Below are positions 7,285 to 15,030 of a stretch of 45,136 bases of DNA, piece after piece (positions within the stretch are counted from its first letter, which is position 1; each line of letters opens with the position of its first letter). Position numbers and translations under genes: made by a program. The stretch spans positions 1-45,136 of the forward strand of contig CALHMG010000266.1 of NCBI GenBank assembly GCA_938034705.1, read 5' to 3'. The notes beneath the pieces are model-generated. The model saw only the letters and a list, made by a program, of their open reading frames with translations. It was not told where the DNA came from and made no database searches. This DNA is from an uncultured Gammaproteobacteria bacterium (lineage in GTDB: Bacteria; Pseudomonadota; Gammaproteobacteria; Arenicellales; CALHMG01).

Positions 7285-8526
7285 ATGAGCAAGCGTCGCG
7301 TAGTCGTAACGGGTATCGGCATAGTGTCTCCGGTCGGTGTCGGACTGAAAACTTCCTGGGAAAACATTATTGCCGGTGTCAGTGGCGTGGGTCAGATCAC
7401 ACGGTTCAATCCCGAAGGGTTTGCATCGACGATTGCCGCCGAAGTTCCTGAATTCGACATTGGCGAGTTCATTTCGCCAAAGGAAGCACGCAAGATGGAC
7501 CGCTTCATCCAGCTCGGGATGGCGGCCGGTGTCGAAGCGATGCGCGACAGCGGTATCGAAGTAACAGACGAAAATGCGGTGCGCATGGGAGCCTACATTG
7601 GCTCAGGAATCGGCGGCATAGAAACAATCGAACAGACGACTCTGACGTACGCCGAAAAAGGGCAGCGTCGTGTTTCCCCGTTCTATGTGCCGAGCAGCAT
7701 CATCAATATGATCGCCGGAAATCTGTCCATCGAATTTGGCCTCAAGGGTCCTAACCTTTCGATGGTGACGGCCTGTACCACGGCCACCCATGCCATCGGT
7801 GAGGCCTCGCGTCTGATCGAATACGGCGATGCAGATGTCATGGTCGCCGGCGGGGCGGAGGCGGGCATTACGCCGACAGCCGTGGCCGGGTTTGGCAACG
7901 CGAAGGCGTTGAGCCGTCAGAATGACGACCCGCAGGGAGCCTCCCGGCCGTGGGATGTTGGACGCAACGGCTTTGTGCTTGGTGAAGGCGCCGGGATTCT
8001 GGTGCTTGAGGAGTACGAGCACGCCAAGGCGCGTGACGCCAAAATATATTGTGAGCTGGCAGGCTTTGGCATGAGTGGTGACGCTCATCACATGACGGCG
8101 CCATCGCCTGGCGGTGAGGGTGCGGCGCGTTGTATGGACGCAGCTATTCGAAACTCCGGCATGAACGCCGAAGAAATCGACTACGTCAACGCGCACGGTA
8201 CCTCAACACCTCAGGGCGATATTGCGGAGACGCTGGCCCTGAAACGCAGTTTTGGTGCCCACGCCAATGAGCTTGCCGTGAGTTCTACCAAGTCGATGAT
8301 TGGACATCTGCTTGGCGCCGCCGGTGGCGTCGAGGCCGTGTTTTGCGCGCTGGCGATACGTGACCAGGTCGCTCCTCCGACAATCAATCTGAACGATCAG
8401 GATCCAGAGTGCGATCTTGACTACGTTCCCAATACCGCGCGCGAGATGAAAATCGGGGCGGCACTGTCGAATTCGTTCGGCTTTGGTGGAACCAACGGGA
8501 CACTGGTGTTCAGGCAGCTCACTTGA
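7285..8526 (+). CDS. fabF: 3-oxoacyl-ACP synthase II FabF
   Basis: Condensing enzyme that extends acyl-ACP with malonyl-ACP. 413 aa, normal for FabF. The Cys-His-His triad is visible: Cys164 in Val-Thr-Ala-Cys-Thr-Thr-Ala, His304 in Asn-Ala-His-Gly-Thr-Ser-Thr, and His341 in Lys-Ser-Met-Ile-Gly-His, with Lys336 also conserved. The C-terminal Asn-Ser-Phe-Gly-Phe-Gly-Gly-Thr-Asn motif is intact. It is followed after 48 bp by mltG; the aminodeoxychorismate lyase gene (pabC) that often stands between them is absent. Because no fabH is present in the window, FabF is the only condensing enzyme seen here. Confidence 0.96.
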   Translation: MSKRRVVVTGIGIVSPVGVGLKTSWENIIAGVSGVGQITRFNPEGFASTIAAEVPEFDIGEFISPKEARKMDRFIQLGMAAGVEAMRDSGIEVTDENAVRMGAYIGSGIGGIETIEQTTLTYAEKGQRRVSPFYVPSSIINMIAGNLSIEFGLKGPNLSMVTACTTATHAIGEASRLIEYGDADVMVAGGAEAGITPTAVAGFGNAKALSRQNDDPQGASRPWDVGRNGFVLGEGAGILVLEEYEHAKARDAKIYCELAGFGMSGDAHHMTAPSPGGEGAARCMDAAIRNSGMNAEEIDYVNAHGTSTPQGDIAETLALKRSFGAHANELAVSSTKSMIGHLLGAAGGVEAVFCALAIRDQVAPPTINLNDQDPECDLDYVPNTAREMKIGAALSNSFGFGGTNGTLVFRQLT

Positions 8527-8574
8527 TGCCAGCGAATTGGCGCTGCGCCCCGGGGCTCCCGAGAGAATTCACCC

Positions 8575-9624
8575 ATGTCAGACAACGCTGAAAAATCGGA
8601 TCGGCCGCGAAGGCGATTCAGTTTTCTCGGATGGCTGACAGGCGCACTGCTCAGCGCGGCCGTGGCGCTCGGCGCACTCGGTGCTGCGTGGGTCTGGTGG
8701 TCCGTTCACAAACCGGTTGCTCCCGGTTCGCAACCCTACGTGATCGCATCAGGCGACAACCTGCGGACATTCAGTGCACAGCTGAAAGAGCGCGGTGTCA
8801 TTGACGAAACAATTACGCTTCGCCTGTGGGGGCGTTTGACGGGACTGGGCCGAAAGATCAAGGCCGGCACGTTTGAACTCGAGCAGCAGAACCGACTGGT
8901 CGATGTGCTCGCGCAGCTGGTCAGAGGCGATGTCGTTCAGCATCGTGTTTCCTTTATTGAGGGCTGGCGCTTCAGACAGTGGATTGAAGCGCTCAAAAGT
9001 GCGCAGCATCTGACCCACACTATCGCCGACATGAGTCATGAAGAGATCATGGCCGCCATCGATGCACCGGGCGTGCACCCAGAGGGTCGGTTCTTCCCGG
9101 ACACCTATACCTACGGGGCCGGTACCAAAGACATCGATCTGCTTCGTCAGGCATACCGCCGCATGGTCACCGTGCTGGATGAGGCCTGGCAGTCACGCCA
9201 GGACGGCCTGCCGTTGGCTAATGCCGATCAGGCGCTGACGCTCGCCTCCATCATCGAAAAGGAAACCGGGGCCGCGCCTGAGCGTCCGCGAATTGCAGGC
9301 GTATTTGTTAACCGTTTGAGAAAGCGCATGCGTCTGCAGACGGACCCAACCGTCATCTATGGGCTCGGTGAGGCGTTTGACGGAAACCTCACGCGTGCGC
9401 ATCTGCGAACCGACAACGAATACAACACCTATACACGCAAGGGCCTGCCACCGACGCCGATTGCGATGCCGGGGGCGGAGTCGATCAAGGCGGCGCTTAA
9501 CCCGCTCGCCACTGACGAAATATTTTTTGTGTCCAAAGGCGACGGCACGCATCAGTTCAGCCGCACTCTCGAAGAACACAACGCAGCGGTCCGCAAGTAT
9601 CAGCTCAAGAGAAAGTCGAAGTGA
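8575..9624 (+). CDS. mltG: Endolytic murein transglycosylase MltG (YceG-like)
   Basis: Inner-membrane lytic transglycosylase that cuts nascent peptidoglycan glycan strands. 349 aa. A cytoplasmic basic tail is followed by one transmembrane helix at about 20-43, a LysM-like region at about 50-120, and the YceG domain. Glu228 in Ala-Ser-Ile-Ile-Glu-Lys-Glu-Thr aligns with the catalytic glutamate of E. coli MltG, and Arg-Leu-Gln-Thr-Asp-Pro-Thr-Val-Ile-Tyr-Gly is the downstream signature. It overlaps tmk by 4 nt, as is usual for this mltG-tmk-holB operon. Confidence 0.94.
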   Translation: MSDNAEKSDRPRRRFSFLGWLTGALLSAAVALGALGAAWVWWSVHKPVAPGSQPYVIASGDNLRTFSAQLKERGVIDETITLRLWGRLTGLGRKIKAGTFELEQQNRLVDVLAQLVRGDVVQHRVSFIEGWRFRQWIEALKSAQHLTHTIADMSHEEIMAAIDAPGVHPEGRFFPDTYTYGAGTKDIDLLRQAYRRMVTVLDEAWQSRQDGLPLANADQALTLASIIEKETGAAPERPRIAGVFVNRLRKRMRLQTDPTVIYGLGEAFDGNLTRAHLRTDNEYNTYTRKGLPPTPIAMPGAESIKAALNPLATDEIFFVSKGDGTHQFSRTLEEHNAAVRKYQLKRKSK

Positions 9625-10253
9625 CCAGTCGAGGACGATTCATCACCGTGGAGGGGCTGGATGGGGCAGGCAAGAGCACCCAGTTCGATCTGATGCTCGA
9701 CGCGCTGAAGTCCAGAGGGCTTACCGTTGTCGCAAGCCGCGAGCCGGGTGGAACGGCGCTCGGTGAGCGTCTTCGTGAAGCGCTTTTGCACGGCGACGAT
9801 CTTCAGATCAGCCCGGATGCGGAGGCGCTGGCCATGTTTGCGGGCCGGGCTCAGCACATCGCGGCGGTCATAGAGCCTGCCCTGGCGCGCGGTGACTGGG
9901 TGCTGTGTGATCGGTTTACGGACGCGACTTATGCGTATCAGGGAGCCGGGCGAGAGCTTGGGTTCGACCGCATCGCGTTACTGGAAGACTGGACCCAGGG
10001 CACCTTGCGTCCGGATCTGACGCTTTACTTTGATGTTGAGCAGGACATCGCCCAGAGCCGAATGGGGGAGGGGCACCGCGACCGGTTTGAGTCCGAGACT
10101 GATGCATTTCGACGCCGAGTTCGGGAAGGGTATGCCGAACTGGTGCGTCGACACCCGGATCGGGTCGTTAAAATTGATGCGAGCGGCAGCGTCGACGAGG
10201 TGGCCACGGCCGTAAGTCTGGTTCTGGACAAATTTGTTGGAGCCAACCTCTGA
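9621..10253 (+). CDS. tmk: Thymidylate kinase
   Basis: Phosphorylates dTMP to dTDP for DNA synthesis. 210 aa. The P-loop Glu-Gly-Leu-Asp-Gly-Ala-Gly-Lys-Ser-Thr is at 11-20, followed by Arg-Glu-Pro-Gly-Gly-Thr and the Asp-Arg-Phe-Thr-Asp-Ala-Thr-Tyr-Ala-Tyr-Gln-Gly motif. Starts with GTG inside the end of mltG (GTGA overlap), and its TGA overlaps the ATG of holB by one base, so the three genes are translationally coupled. Confidence 0.95.
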   Translation: MTSRGRFITVEGLDGAGKSTQFDLMLDALKSRGLTVVASREPGGTALGERLREALLHGDDLQISPDAEALAMFAGRAQHIAAVIEPALARGDWVLCDRFTDATYAYQGAGRELGFDRIALLEDWTQGTLRPDLTLYFDVEQDIAQSRMGEGHRDRFESETDAFRRRVREGYAELVRRHPDRVVKIDASGSVDEVATAVSLVLDKFVGANL

Positions 10254-11281
10254 TGTTTCCCTGGAATGAGCCGCAACTCGAGCAGCTGGCCAATGCGCGC
10301 GAACGTCTGTCCCATGGCCTGCTGTTCGCAGGGCCTGACGGCATCGGCAAAATGGAAGTCGCGATCGAGTTTGCCCGGATCGAATTATGCGAACAGTCTC
10401 GCGGCTGTGGCGAATGTCAGACCTGCAGACTGTTCGATGCAGGATCCCAGCCTGATCTGCACCTGTTTGTCAGTGAGCAGTATCAGCAGGGGCTCTCGGA
10501 TACGGCCGAGCGGTTTTCACTTCGACATCTGCCGGAACGAAAAAAAGACCGCAAACCCCGGGCGACGCTGACGATCGACCAGATCCGGGGCGCGATCGAC
10601 GTACTCGGCACACGTCCGCACAGCGCGGCGTCCAAGGTGGCGATTTTCGCGCCCGCCGAAGCGATGAACGTCAACGCTGCGAACGCGCTGCTCAAGCTTC
10701 TTGAAGAACCCCCTGCAGATACCCGGATTATCCTGCTGACCGCAGCGCCGGGTCGTTTGTTGCCAACTATCATGTCCAGAGCCAGCCGCGTCGATTTTCG
10801 TCCGCCTTCGGACCGCGAGGCGCACGCCTGGCTGGCGGCGAATGGTGTCAAATCAGGGGTCGACGAGCTGCTCAGGATGGCCTCAGGGGCACCCGCGAAG
10901 GCGCTTGAGCTGCACGAGGCCGGCTACATCAAAGTCCGTGAGGAACTGGTTGGGGAGGTCGCGGGATTGACGAACGGCAAGCGCAGCGCGGTGGAGTCGG
11001 CGAAAAACTGGCAAAACATGTCGCCGAAGGCGGTTATCGAAGGGCTGGTCCGGGTCCTGGACGACTGGTTGCGCCTTTTGCACACCGCTCGCCCACCTTC
11101 AGGTGGGCAAATGTCCCAGTTGCAGGGGTGCGAGCAGGGTCTAGACTTGAAGGACATACATGCAGTTCGAGCCCATCTGGCTCGAGCCGCAGCGACCTGG
11201 GATGTCTCTCTGGATGCTTCTCTCGTGCTCGAGGATGCCTTTCTGGCAATCGGTGCATTGGGCAAGGCAAAACGAGGGTAG
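10253..11281 (+). CDS. holB: DNA polymerase III subunit delta prime
   Basis: Clamp-loader subunit that helps load the beta clamp on DNA. 342 aa. The N-terminal AAA+ domain has a degenerate P-loop (Gly-Pro-Asp-Gly-Ile-Gly-Lys-Met) and a zinc site with four cysteines at 46, 52, 55 and 58. The Asn-Ala-Leu-Leu-Lys-Leu-Leu-Glu-Glu-Pro-Pro motif and the Ser-Arg-Ala sensor-like motif (Ser-Arg-Cys in E. coli) are present. It starts in an overlap with tmk and is followed 69 bp later by pilZ, the order seen in Pseudomonas and relatives. Confidence 0.93.
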   Translation: MFPWNEPQLEQLANARERLSHGLLFAGPDGIGKMEVAIEFARIELCEQSRGCGECQTCRLFDAGSQPDLHLFVSEQYQQGLSDTAERFSLRHLPERKKDRKPRATLTIDQIRGAIDVLGTRPHSAASKVAIFAPAEAMNVNAANALLKLLEEPPADTRIILLTAAPGRLLPTIMSRASRVDFRPPSDREAHAWLAANGVKSGVDELLRMASGAPAKALELHEAGYIKVREELVGEVAGLTNGKRSAVESAKNWQNMSPKAVIEGLVRVLDDWLRLLHTARPPSGGQMSQLQGCEQGLDLKDIHAVRAHLARAAATWDVSLDASLVLEDAFLAIGALGKAKRG

Positions 11282-11350
11282 ACGGCAGCGTAGTTCAGCC
11301 TCGCTATATCCTGGATGACGACAAGGCATTTAAGGATGTAACAAAAGGCA

Positions 11351-11752
11351 ATGAGCCAGCAACAAGCTAAACCCGAAGCCGCTATGAAAGCGATGGCAGG
11401 AAAAGACGGGGAAGAAGTTCGCCCCAGCGTTCTGTCGTTGACGATCAAGGACAAGAGCGCTCTTCACGCATCGTATATGCCTTTCATCAAGGGTGGCGGA
11501 TTGTTCATCCCGACCAACAAGCAATACAAGATGGGTGAAGAAGTGTTCATGCTTTTGACGCTTCTGAATGAGCCGGAAAAACTCCCCGTCGCCGGTACCG
11601 TTTGCTGGATCACACCTGCGGGTGCGCAGGGTGGTCGTGCAGCTGGCGTGGGTGTGAAATTCAACGAAAAGGACGCCGGCAACGCGCGCAACAAAATTGA
11701 AGGTCTTCTTGGCGGAGCCTTGAAGTCCGAACGACCGACTCACACGATGTAA
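11351..11752 (+). CDS. pilZ: PilZ-domain protein, type IV pilus PilZ type
   Basis: 133 aa. The core Phe-Ile-Lys-Gly-Gly-Gly-Leu-Phe-Ile-Pro-Thr and Val-Cys-Trp-Ile-Thr-Pro match Pseudomonas PilZ. The Arg-x-x-x-Arg motif needed for cyclic-di-GMP binding is not present before the domain, as is the case for PilZ proper. In Pseudomonas and Xanthomonas PilZ acts in type IV pilus assembly through PilB and FimX. The location after holB and before tatD is the standard one. AAAGG lies just before the ATG. The prepilin gene at 18.5-19.1 kb is a possible functional partner. Confidence 0.88.
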   Translation: MSQQQAKPEAAMKAMAGKDGEEVRPSVLSLTIKDKSALHASYMPFIKGGGLFIPTNKQYKMGEEVFMLLTLLNEPEKLPVAGTVCWITPAGAQGGRAAGVGVKFNEKDAGNARNKIEGLLGGALKSERPTHTM

Positions 11753-11896
11753 GACCCCGCTGGAGTTCGCTGTCGCGTTCGAATGGACGCGGGCGAAGTC
11801 CACGAACCTGTTCCGGTTCTCCAGCAGCCCGATATTCGGTGCCGCCCACACTCACAACGAGCGGCACGTCTCGCCCTGATGAGTCATAATCCAGCT

Positions 11897-12673
11897 ATGG
11901 AACTTATAGACTCACATTGCCACATCAATTTCCCGGATCTTGCGCAGGATATCGATGGCGTGCTGTCGAACGCTCGTCTCGCCGGTGTCACTCATATGCT
12001 GTGCGTCAGCGTAAATCTCGAGGACTATCCCGAGGTTCTGACCCTGGCTTCGGAACACGATCATATCTTTGCCTCGGTCGGTGTTCATCCCAACGAAACT
12101 GAAGGGGAAGACCCTTCGGTTGATCGCCTGGTTGAGCTTGCCGCTGACAACAACGTTGTTGCGGTTGGCGAAACCGGTCTGGATTACTTCCGCAGTGAAG
12201 GAGATCTGGACTGGCAGCGAGATCGGTTTGCGAATCACATCCAGGCTGCGAAAAAAATCGACAAGCCCCTGATTATTCATACTCGCGACGCAACCGACGA
12301 TACGGTCGAGTTGATGAAGACAGAGGGCGCCAGCCAACCGGGCGGCGTCATGCACTGCTTCACCGGCGACTGGGACATGGCGACTCGCTGTCTTGATCTC
12401 GGTTTTTATATTTCTTTTTCAGGAATCGTCACCTTCAAAAGCGCGACCGATCTGCAGGAAGTGGCCCGCAAGGTTCCGGCCGATCGAATGCTGATTGAAA
12501 CCGATTCCCCGTTTCTTGCTCCTGTGCCGATGCGAGGCAAGACAAATCAGCCAGCTTTCGTTAAGCACGTCGCTGAATTCGTCGCGGATCTGCGAGGTGA
12601 GAGCGCCGAAGAGGTCGCAAGCCGCACGGCTGACAACTTCTTTGAGCTGTTCAAGCACGCGCGGGCTGCCTGA
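11897..12673 (+). CDS. tatD: TatD-family metal-dependent deoxyribonuclease
   Basis: Metal-dependent hydrolase of the TatD/YcfH family, TIM-barrel fold. About 258 aa from this start. Metal ligands: His7 and His9 (Asp-Ser-His-Cys-His), the Glu of Gly-Glu-Thr-Gly-Leu-Asp, the His of Ile-His-Thr-Arg-Asp, His-Cys-Phe-Thr-Gly, and the Asp of Glu-Thr-Asp-Ser-Pro. I chose ATG 11897 because TatD proteins begin Met-x-(Leu/Phe)-Ile/Val-Asp-Ser-His; ATG 11879 is equally possible, and neither has a clear ribosome-binding site. It closes the mltG-tmk-holB-pilZ-tatD series. Confidence 0.92.
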   Translation: MELIDSHCHINFPDLAQDIDGVLSNARLAGVTHMLCVSVNLEDYPEVLTLASEHDHIFASVGVHPNETEGEDPSVDRLVELAADNNVVAVGETGLDYFRSEGDLDWQRDRFANHIQAAKKIDKPLIIHTRDATDDTVELMKTEGASQPGGVMHCFTGDWDMATRCLDLGFYISFSGIVTFKSATDLQEVARKVPADRMLIETDSPFLAPVPMRGKTNQPAFVKHVAEFVADLRGESAEEVASRTADNFFELFKHARAA

Positions 12674-12702
12674 TCCGCAAATGAAGCACGGGGCTTATGG
12701 GG

Positions 12703-13101
12703 ATGCGTAGCGTTTTAATCGTGCTGGGACTGGTCAGCCTGACTCTGGCCGGGTGCGCGCCGGTGTACAAGACGTCGTATACGTACGAGGCGCCCGAGAA
12801 CAACGACGTGCGCGCGTGTACGCTTGACTGTCGTGAAACCCAGATCGAATGCAAGCAATCTGAAGACCGGGAATACCGCTACTGTCTTGACGATTTCAGG
12901 TTCGAGCAACATCGCTATGAACGATGTCGCACAATCTATCGAGACAATCAGGACCTGCGCCTTGGCTGCCATCGCCCGGCCTATTTCTGTTCAAGGCCCA
13001 ACTACGCCGACTGCGAAGAGGCCTATGCCGCGTGCTACGAAAACTGTGGCGCGAAGGTAACCCGGGAAAAGACTTGCGTGTCCAACTGCGAGAAACAGTA
13101 A
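12703..13101 (+). CDS. Cysteine-rich lipoprotein, unknown function
   Basis: About 132 aa. A lipoprotein signal peptide ends in Leu-Thr-Leu-Ala-Gly-Cys. The mature part has twelve further cysteines in about 110 residues, including three Cys-x-x-x-Cys pairs (one near its start and two near the C-terminus), plus many Tyr, Arg and Glu. This pattern suggests a small periplasmic disulfide-stapled domain on the outer membrane. I recognise no named family. ATG 12697, two codons earlier, is the alternative start. It follows tatD by 29 bp and may be co-transcribed. Confidence 0.75.
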   Translation: MRSVLIVLGLVSLTLAGCAPVYKTSYTYEAPENNDVRACTLDCRETQIECKQSEDREYRYCLDDFRFEQHRYERCRTIYRDNQDLRLGCHRPAYFCSRPNYADCEEAYAACYENCGAKVTREKTCVSNCEKQ

Positions 13102-13124
13102 CGGGGAGCCTGATCGTTCCCCGT
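13101..13124. terminator. Hairpin between two convergent lipoprotein genes
   Basis: ACGGGGA (13101-13107) pairs with TCCCCGT (13118-13124), a 7-bp perfect stem with a 10-nt loop. It begins at the last base of the upstream gene's stop codon and lies 15 nt from the stop of the opposing gene. There is no clear T-tract, so it may be a weak or factor-assisted terminator. Confidence 0.4.
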
Positions 13125-13139
13125 CACTGAATGCAGCTT

Positions 13140-13625
13140 CTATCTGGCGACCCACGGGGCTGAAATAATGACCCGTTCGTTCTGTCGGCCGGCCTTGCGG
13201 CAGGTGTAGTCCAGCAGCAACCGGCCGTTTACCTGGGATGTGATAGTGCCTTCAACCGTGAGTGGCCCGGTGCAGTCGTACTCGCCGATGGCCTCTCGCG
13301 CGGGTCGCGTCAGGCTGAAACGATTGCCATTCATTCGTCCGGCGAACCGAACGTTAGGTCCAACGTCGACGGTTACGTTGCTGCCGTCTGTGGCAACGAG
13401 GACGAATTGACTGGTCGAGCTCGTGCTCTGGCCGGAGATTTTTGCGCTGAACGTGACGGTGCCACGATAGGTGCCGGGCTGTGGCGGTCCACCTGAGCCA
13501 CTGTCGCTACTGCCGCCACCACAGGCGCTGAGCATCAGTGCGGCGGCTGCCAGACCGCTAACCCATGAAATTTTTCTGAACGTTTTGTTCTGCCGTGGCT
13601 GTGACGCGTTAATCCTGTTGTTCAT
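13140..13625 (-). CDS. Putative lipoprotein, unknown function
   Basis: 161 aa. Basic start, hydrophobic core and Leu-Ser-Ala-Cys with the lipidated Cys at residue 35, followed by a Gly/Ser-rich linker typical of surface lipoproteins. The rest is predicted beta strands with two cysteines (in Tyr-Asp-Cys and Tyr-Thr-Cys-Arg) that could form one disulfide. I recognise no family. A run of G residues (AGGGGG) just before the ATG at 13623-13625 supports the start. Confidence 0.7.
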   Translation of the reverse strand: MNNRINASQPRQNKTFRKISWVSGLAAAALMLSACGGGSSDSGSGGPPQPGTYRGTVTFSAKISGQSTSSTSQFVLVATDGSNVTVDVGPNVRFAGRMNGNRFSLTRPAREAIGEYDCTGPLTVEGTITSQVNGRLLLDYTCRKAGRQNERVIISAPWVAR

Positions 13626-13741
13626 GTTTCCCCCTCTACCAAAAGTGTTGACGGGGCCAGCCTAGCGAACCTGAACTGTGTTGTGTAGAAGGTCTAATGA
13701 ATTGAGGTTTGGCTCCTACAAACGGAGGGAGGGAATCCCGG

Positions 13742-14083
13742 TCATGCGGAGCGATTCTGGGATGTCGGGCTGACAATCAGCTGCAACTGCTTGCTGACAT
13801 AGATTGCCCGGGCGCCGGCATCAGGACGCATGCCGTGAGACAGACACCAGCGATCGAATTCGTCAGGCTGGATGCGAACCTTGTGTACTTTGAATCCACG
13901 CGAATCCAGCAGTTCGAGCTGGCGTTCGGTTCGAGCAAGCCATGTGTTGTACTCAAACGGCAATGACTCTGAATCCGTCATGCTGTCGCGCAGCGTTGGC
14001 CAGTCGTTTTCTTCGATCCACGCGATCGCGGTGACGCGATCCTTTTCCAGCGATTTAGCCGTTTGATTGCTCGCTTGCGACAT
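13742..14083 (-). CDS. Small conserved-looking protein, unknown function
   Basis: 113 aa, soluble, mixed alpha/beta. A helical N-terminal half (with Ala-Trp-Ile-Glu-Glu-Asn-Asp-Trp) is followed by a strand-rich part with Phe-Lys-Val-His-Lys-Val and Phe-Asp-Arg-Trp-Cys. No signal peptide, membrane segment or known motif. GGAGGGG directly before the ATG at 14081-14083 makes this start better than the in-frame ATG at 14113. It stands alone, with gene-free DNA on its upstream side. Confidence 0.6.
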   Translation of the reverse strand: MSQASNQTAKSLEKDRVTAIAWIEENDWPTLRDSMTDSESLPFEYNTWLARTERQLELLDSRGFKVHKVRIQPDEFDRWCLSHGMRPDAGARAIYVSKQLQLIVSPTSQNRSA

Positions 14084-14369
14084 GTCCCCTCCAGTTACCG
14101 ATTTTAAATCCAAAGTCGCAACTCGCGCTTTGGCGCACTTTGAGGGAACAGCGTTGCCAGACGCAGCAGGGAGAAAGAAAAGACGAGATCTTTAAATGGG
14201 GAGATGATGCGCCAAATCAGGCGAATCCGACGGCAGCGCGTCGAAAGAAGAGGGGACAGATATACTGAACGTCAGACCAGCTGAATAACCCAGCTGAAGA
14301 ACGATGAAACCTGTACCGCACTTCGACAAGTCTCGAAAACACACTGATCAGATCTCAGAGGATTACTGA

Positions 14370-14395
14370 GTACTGATACGACGTACTGATACGAC
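14370..14395. repeat. 13-bp tandem direct repeat, two copies
   Basis: GTACTGATACGAC occurs twice back to back (14370-14382 and 14383-14395) with no mismatch. It lies in gene-poor DNA 635 bp before the acyltransferase. It could be a replication slippage product or a paired binding site; its role is unknown. Confidence 0.8.
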
Positions 14396-14782
14396 CGTGT
14401 GAGCCGAATACCTGCAGTGCTGCCGGCGGTCATGCGTTCGGGCTCGTTCGAGTGCCACCTGATCTGCCTTGCCCGCGTATTTCTTGCGGTGTCGATCACG
14501 TGCACTATCCCGTCGGAGCCTTCCTGCACGTCTGAGGCTATTCCCAACAAATCGCCTCAGGCATCGTCCTTAAAAGACCTGCCAATTCCTGATAGCTGAC
14601 TCCGGAAGCCGAAACTTCGTTCGCCAGCCAACCCAGGTTGCCCCGGGCGCCCTTGTTCCCTACCGCCGACAATGTTACCAAATGTGTCGATAGCTGCCCA
14701 TATTATTCCCGCGCGGACAGTTTTGATAAAAGGTATACAAAACAGCTGGTTATGTCGCCTTTCTGACCCATGCTCTGGCCCT

Positions 14783-14802
14783 GACACCGGCTAACCGGTG
14801 TC
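14783..14802. repeat. Perfect 8-bp inverted repeat with 4-nt loop
   Basis: GACACCGG (14783-14790) is followed by CTAA and then CCGGTGTC (14795-14802). There is no T-tract on either side, so it is not an evident terminator. Its function is unknown. Confidence 0.7.
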
Positions 14803-15030
14803 TGATTCGCGCTTTCGGACGGACGGTGAGTCGTTTGCTGAGCCCATCTGCCAGCGCCAGTCGCCATCTCAGTATAAAAACTGGTGCCAGCAACGGAGGG
14901 TTGCGATGAATTGATCGAGTTACCGCCTTCGTTCATGCCGGCGAGGCTTGCTGATGCGGGTGGCTTGAGGGAGTCTCCAGCCTGACCCAACCCCGTCGGG
15001 TGTCAGTCCGACACCAGAGGAAGCGAACAC

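Larger units (their letters stand above)
14114..15030. other. Gene-poor stretch with tandem repeat and hairpins
   Basis: About 900 bp without a supported gene. It holds a perfect 13-bp tandem repeat (14370-14395), an 8-bp perfect hairpin (14783-14802) and a 6-bp hairpin (14999-15015) just before the acyltransferase. Three successive minus-strand open frames (14272-14990) in different frames might be remnants of an old gene, but they resemble nothing I know. Confidence 0.5.

Noticed and set aside
14272..14990. Three successive minus-strand frames as a frameshifted pseudogene
   Set aside because: They lie in different reading frames and do not resemble any known protein, so a pseudogene call would be a guess.
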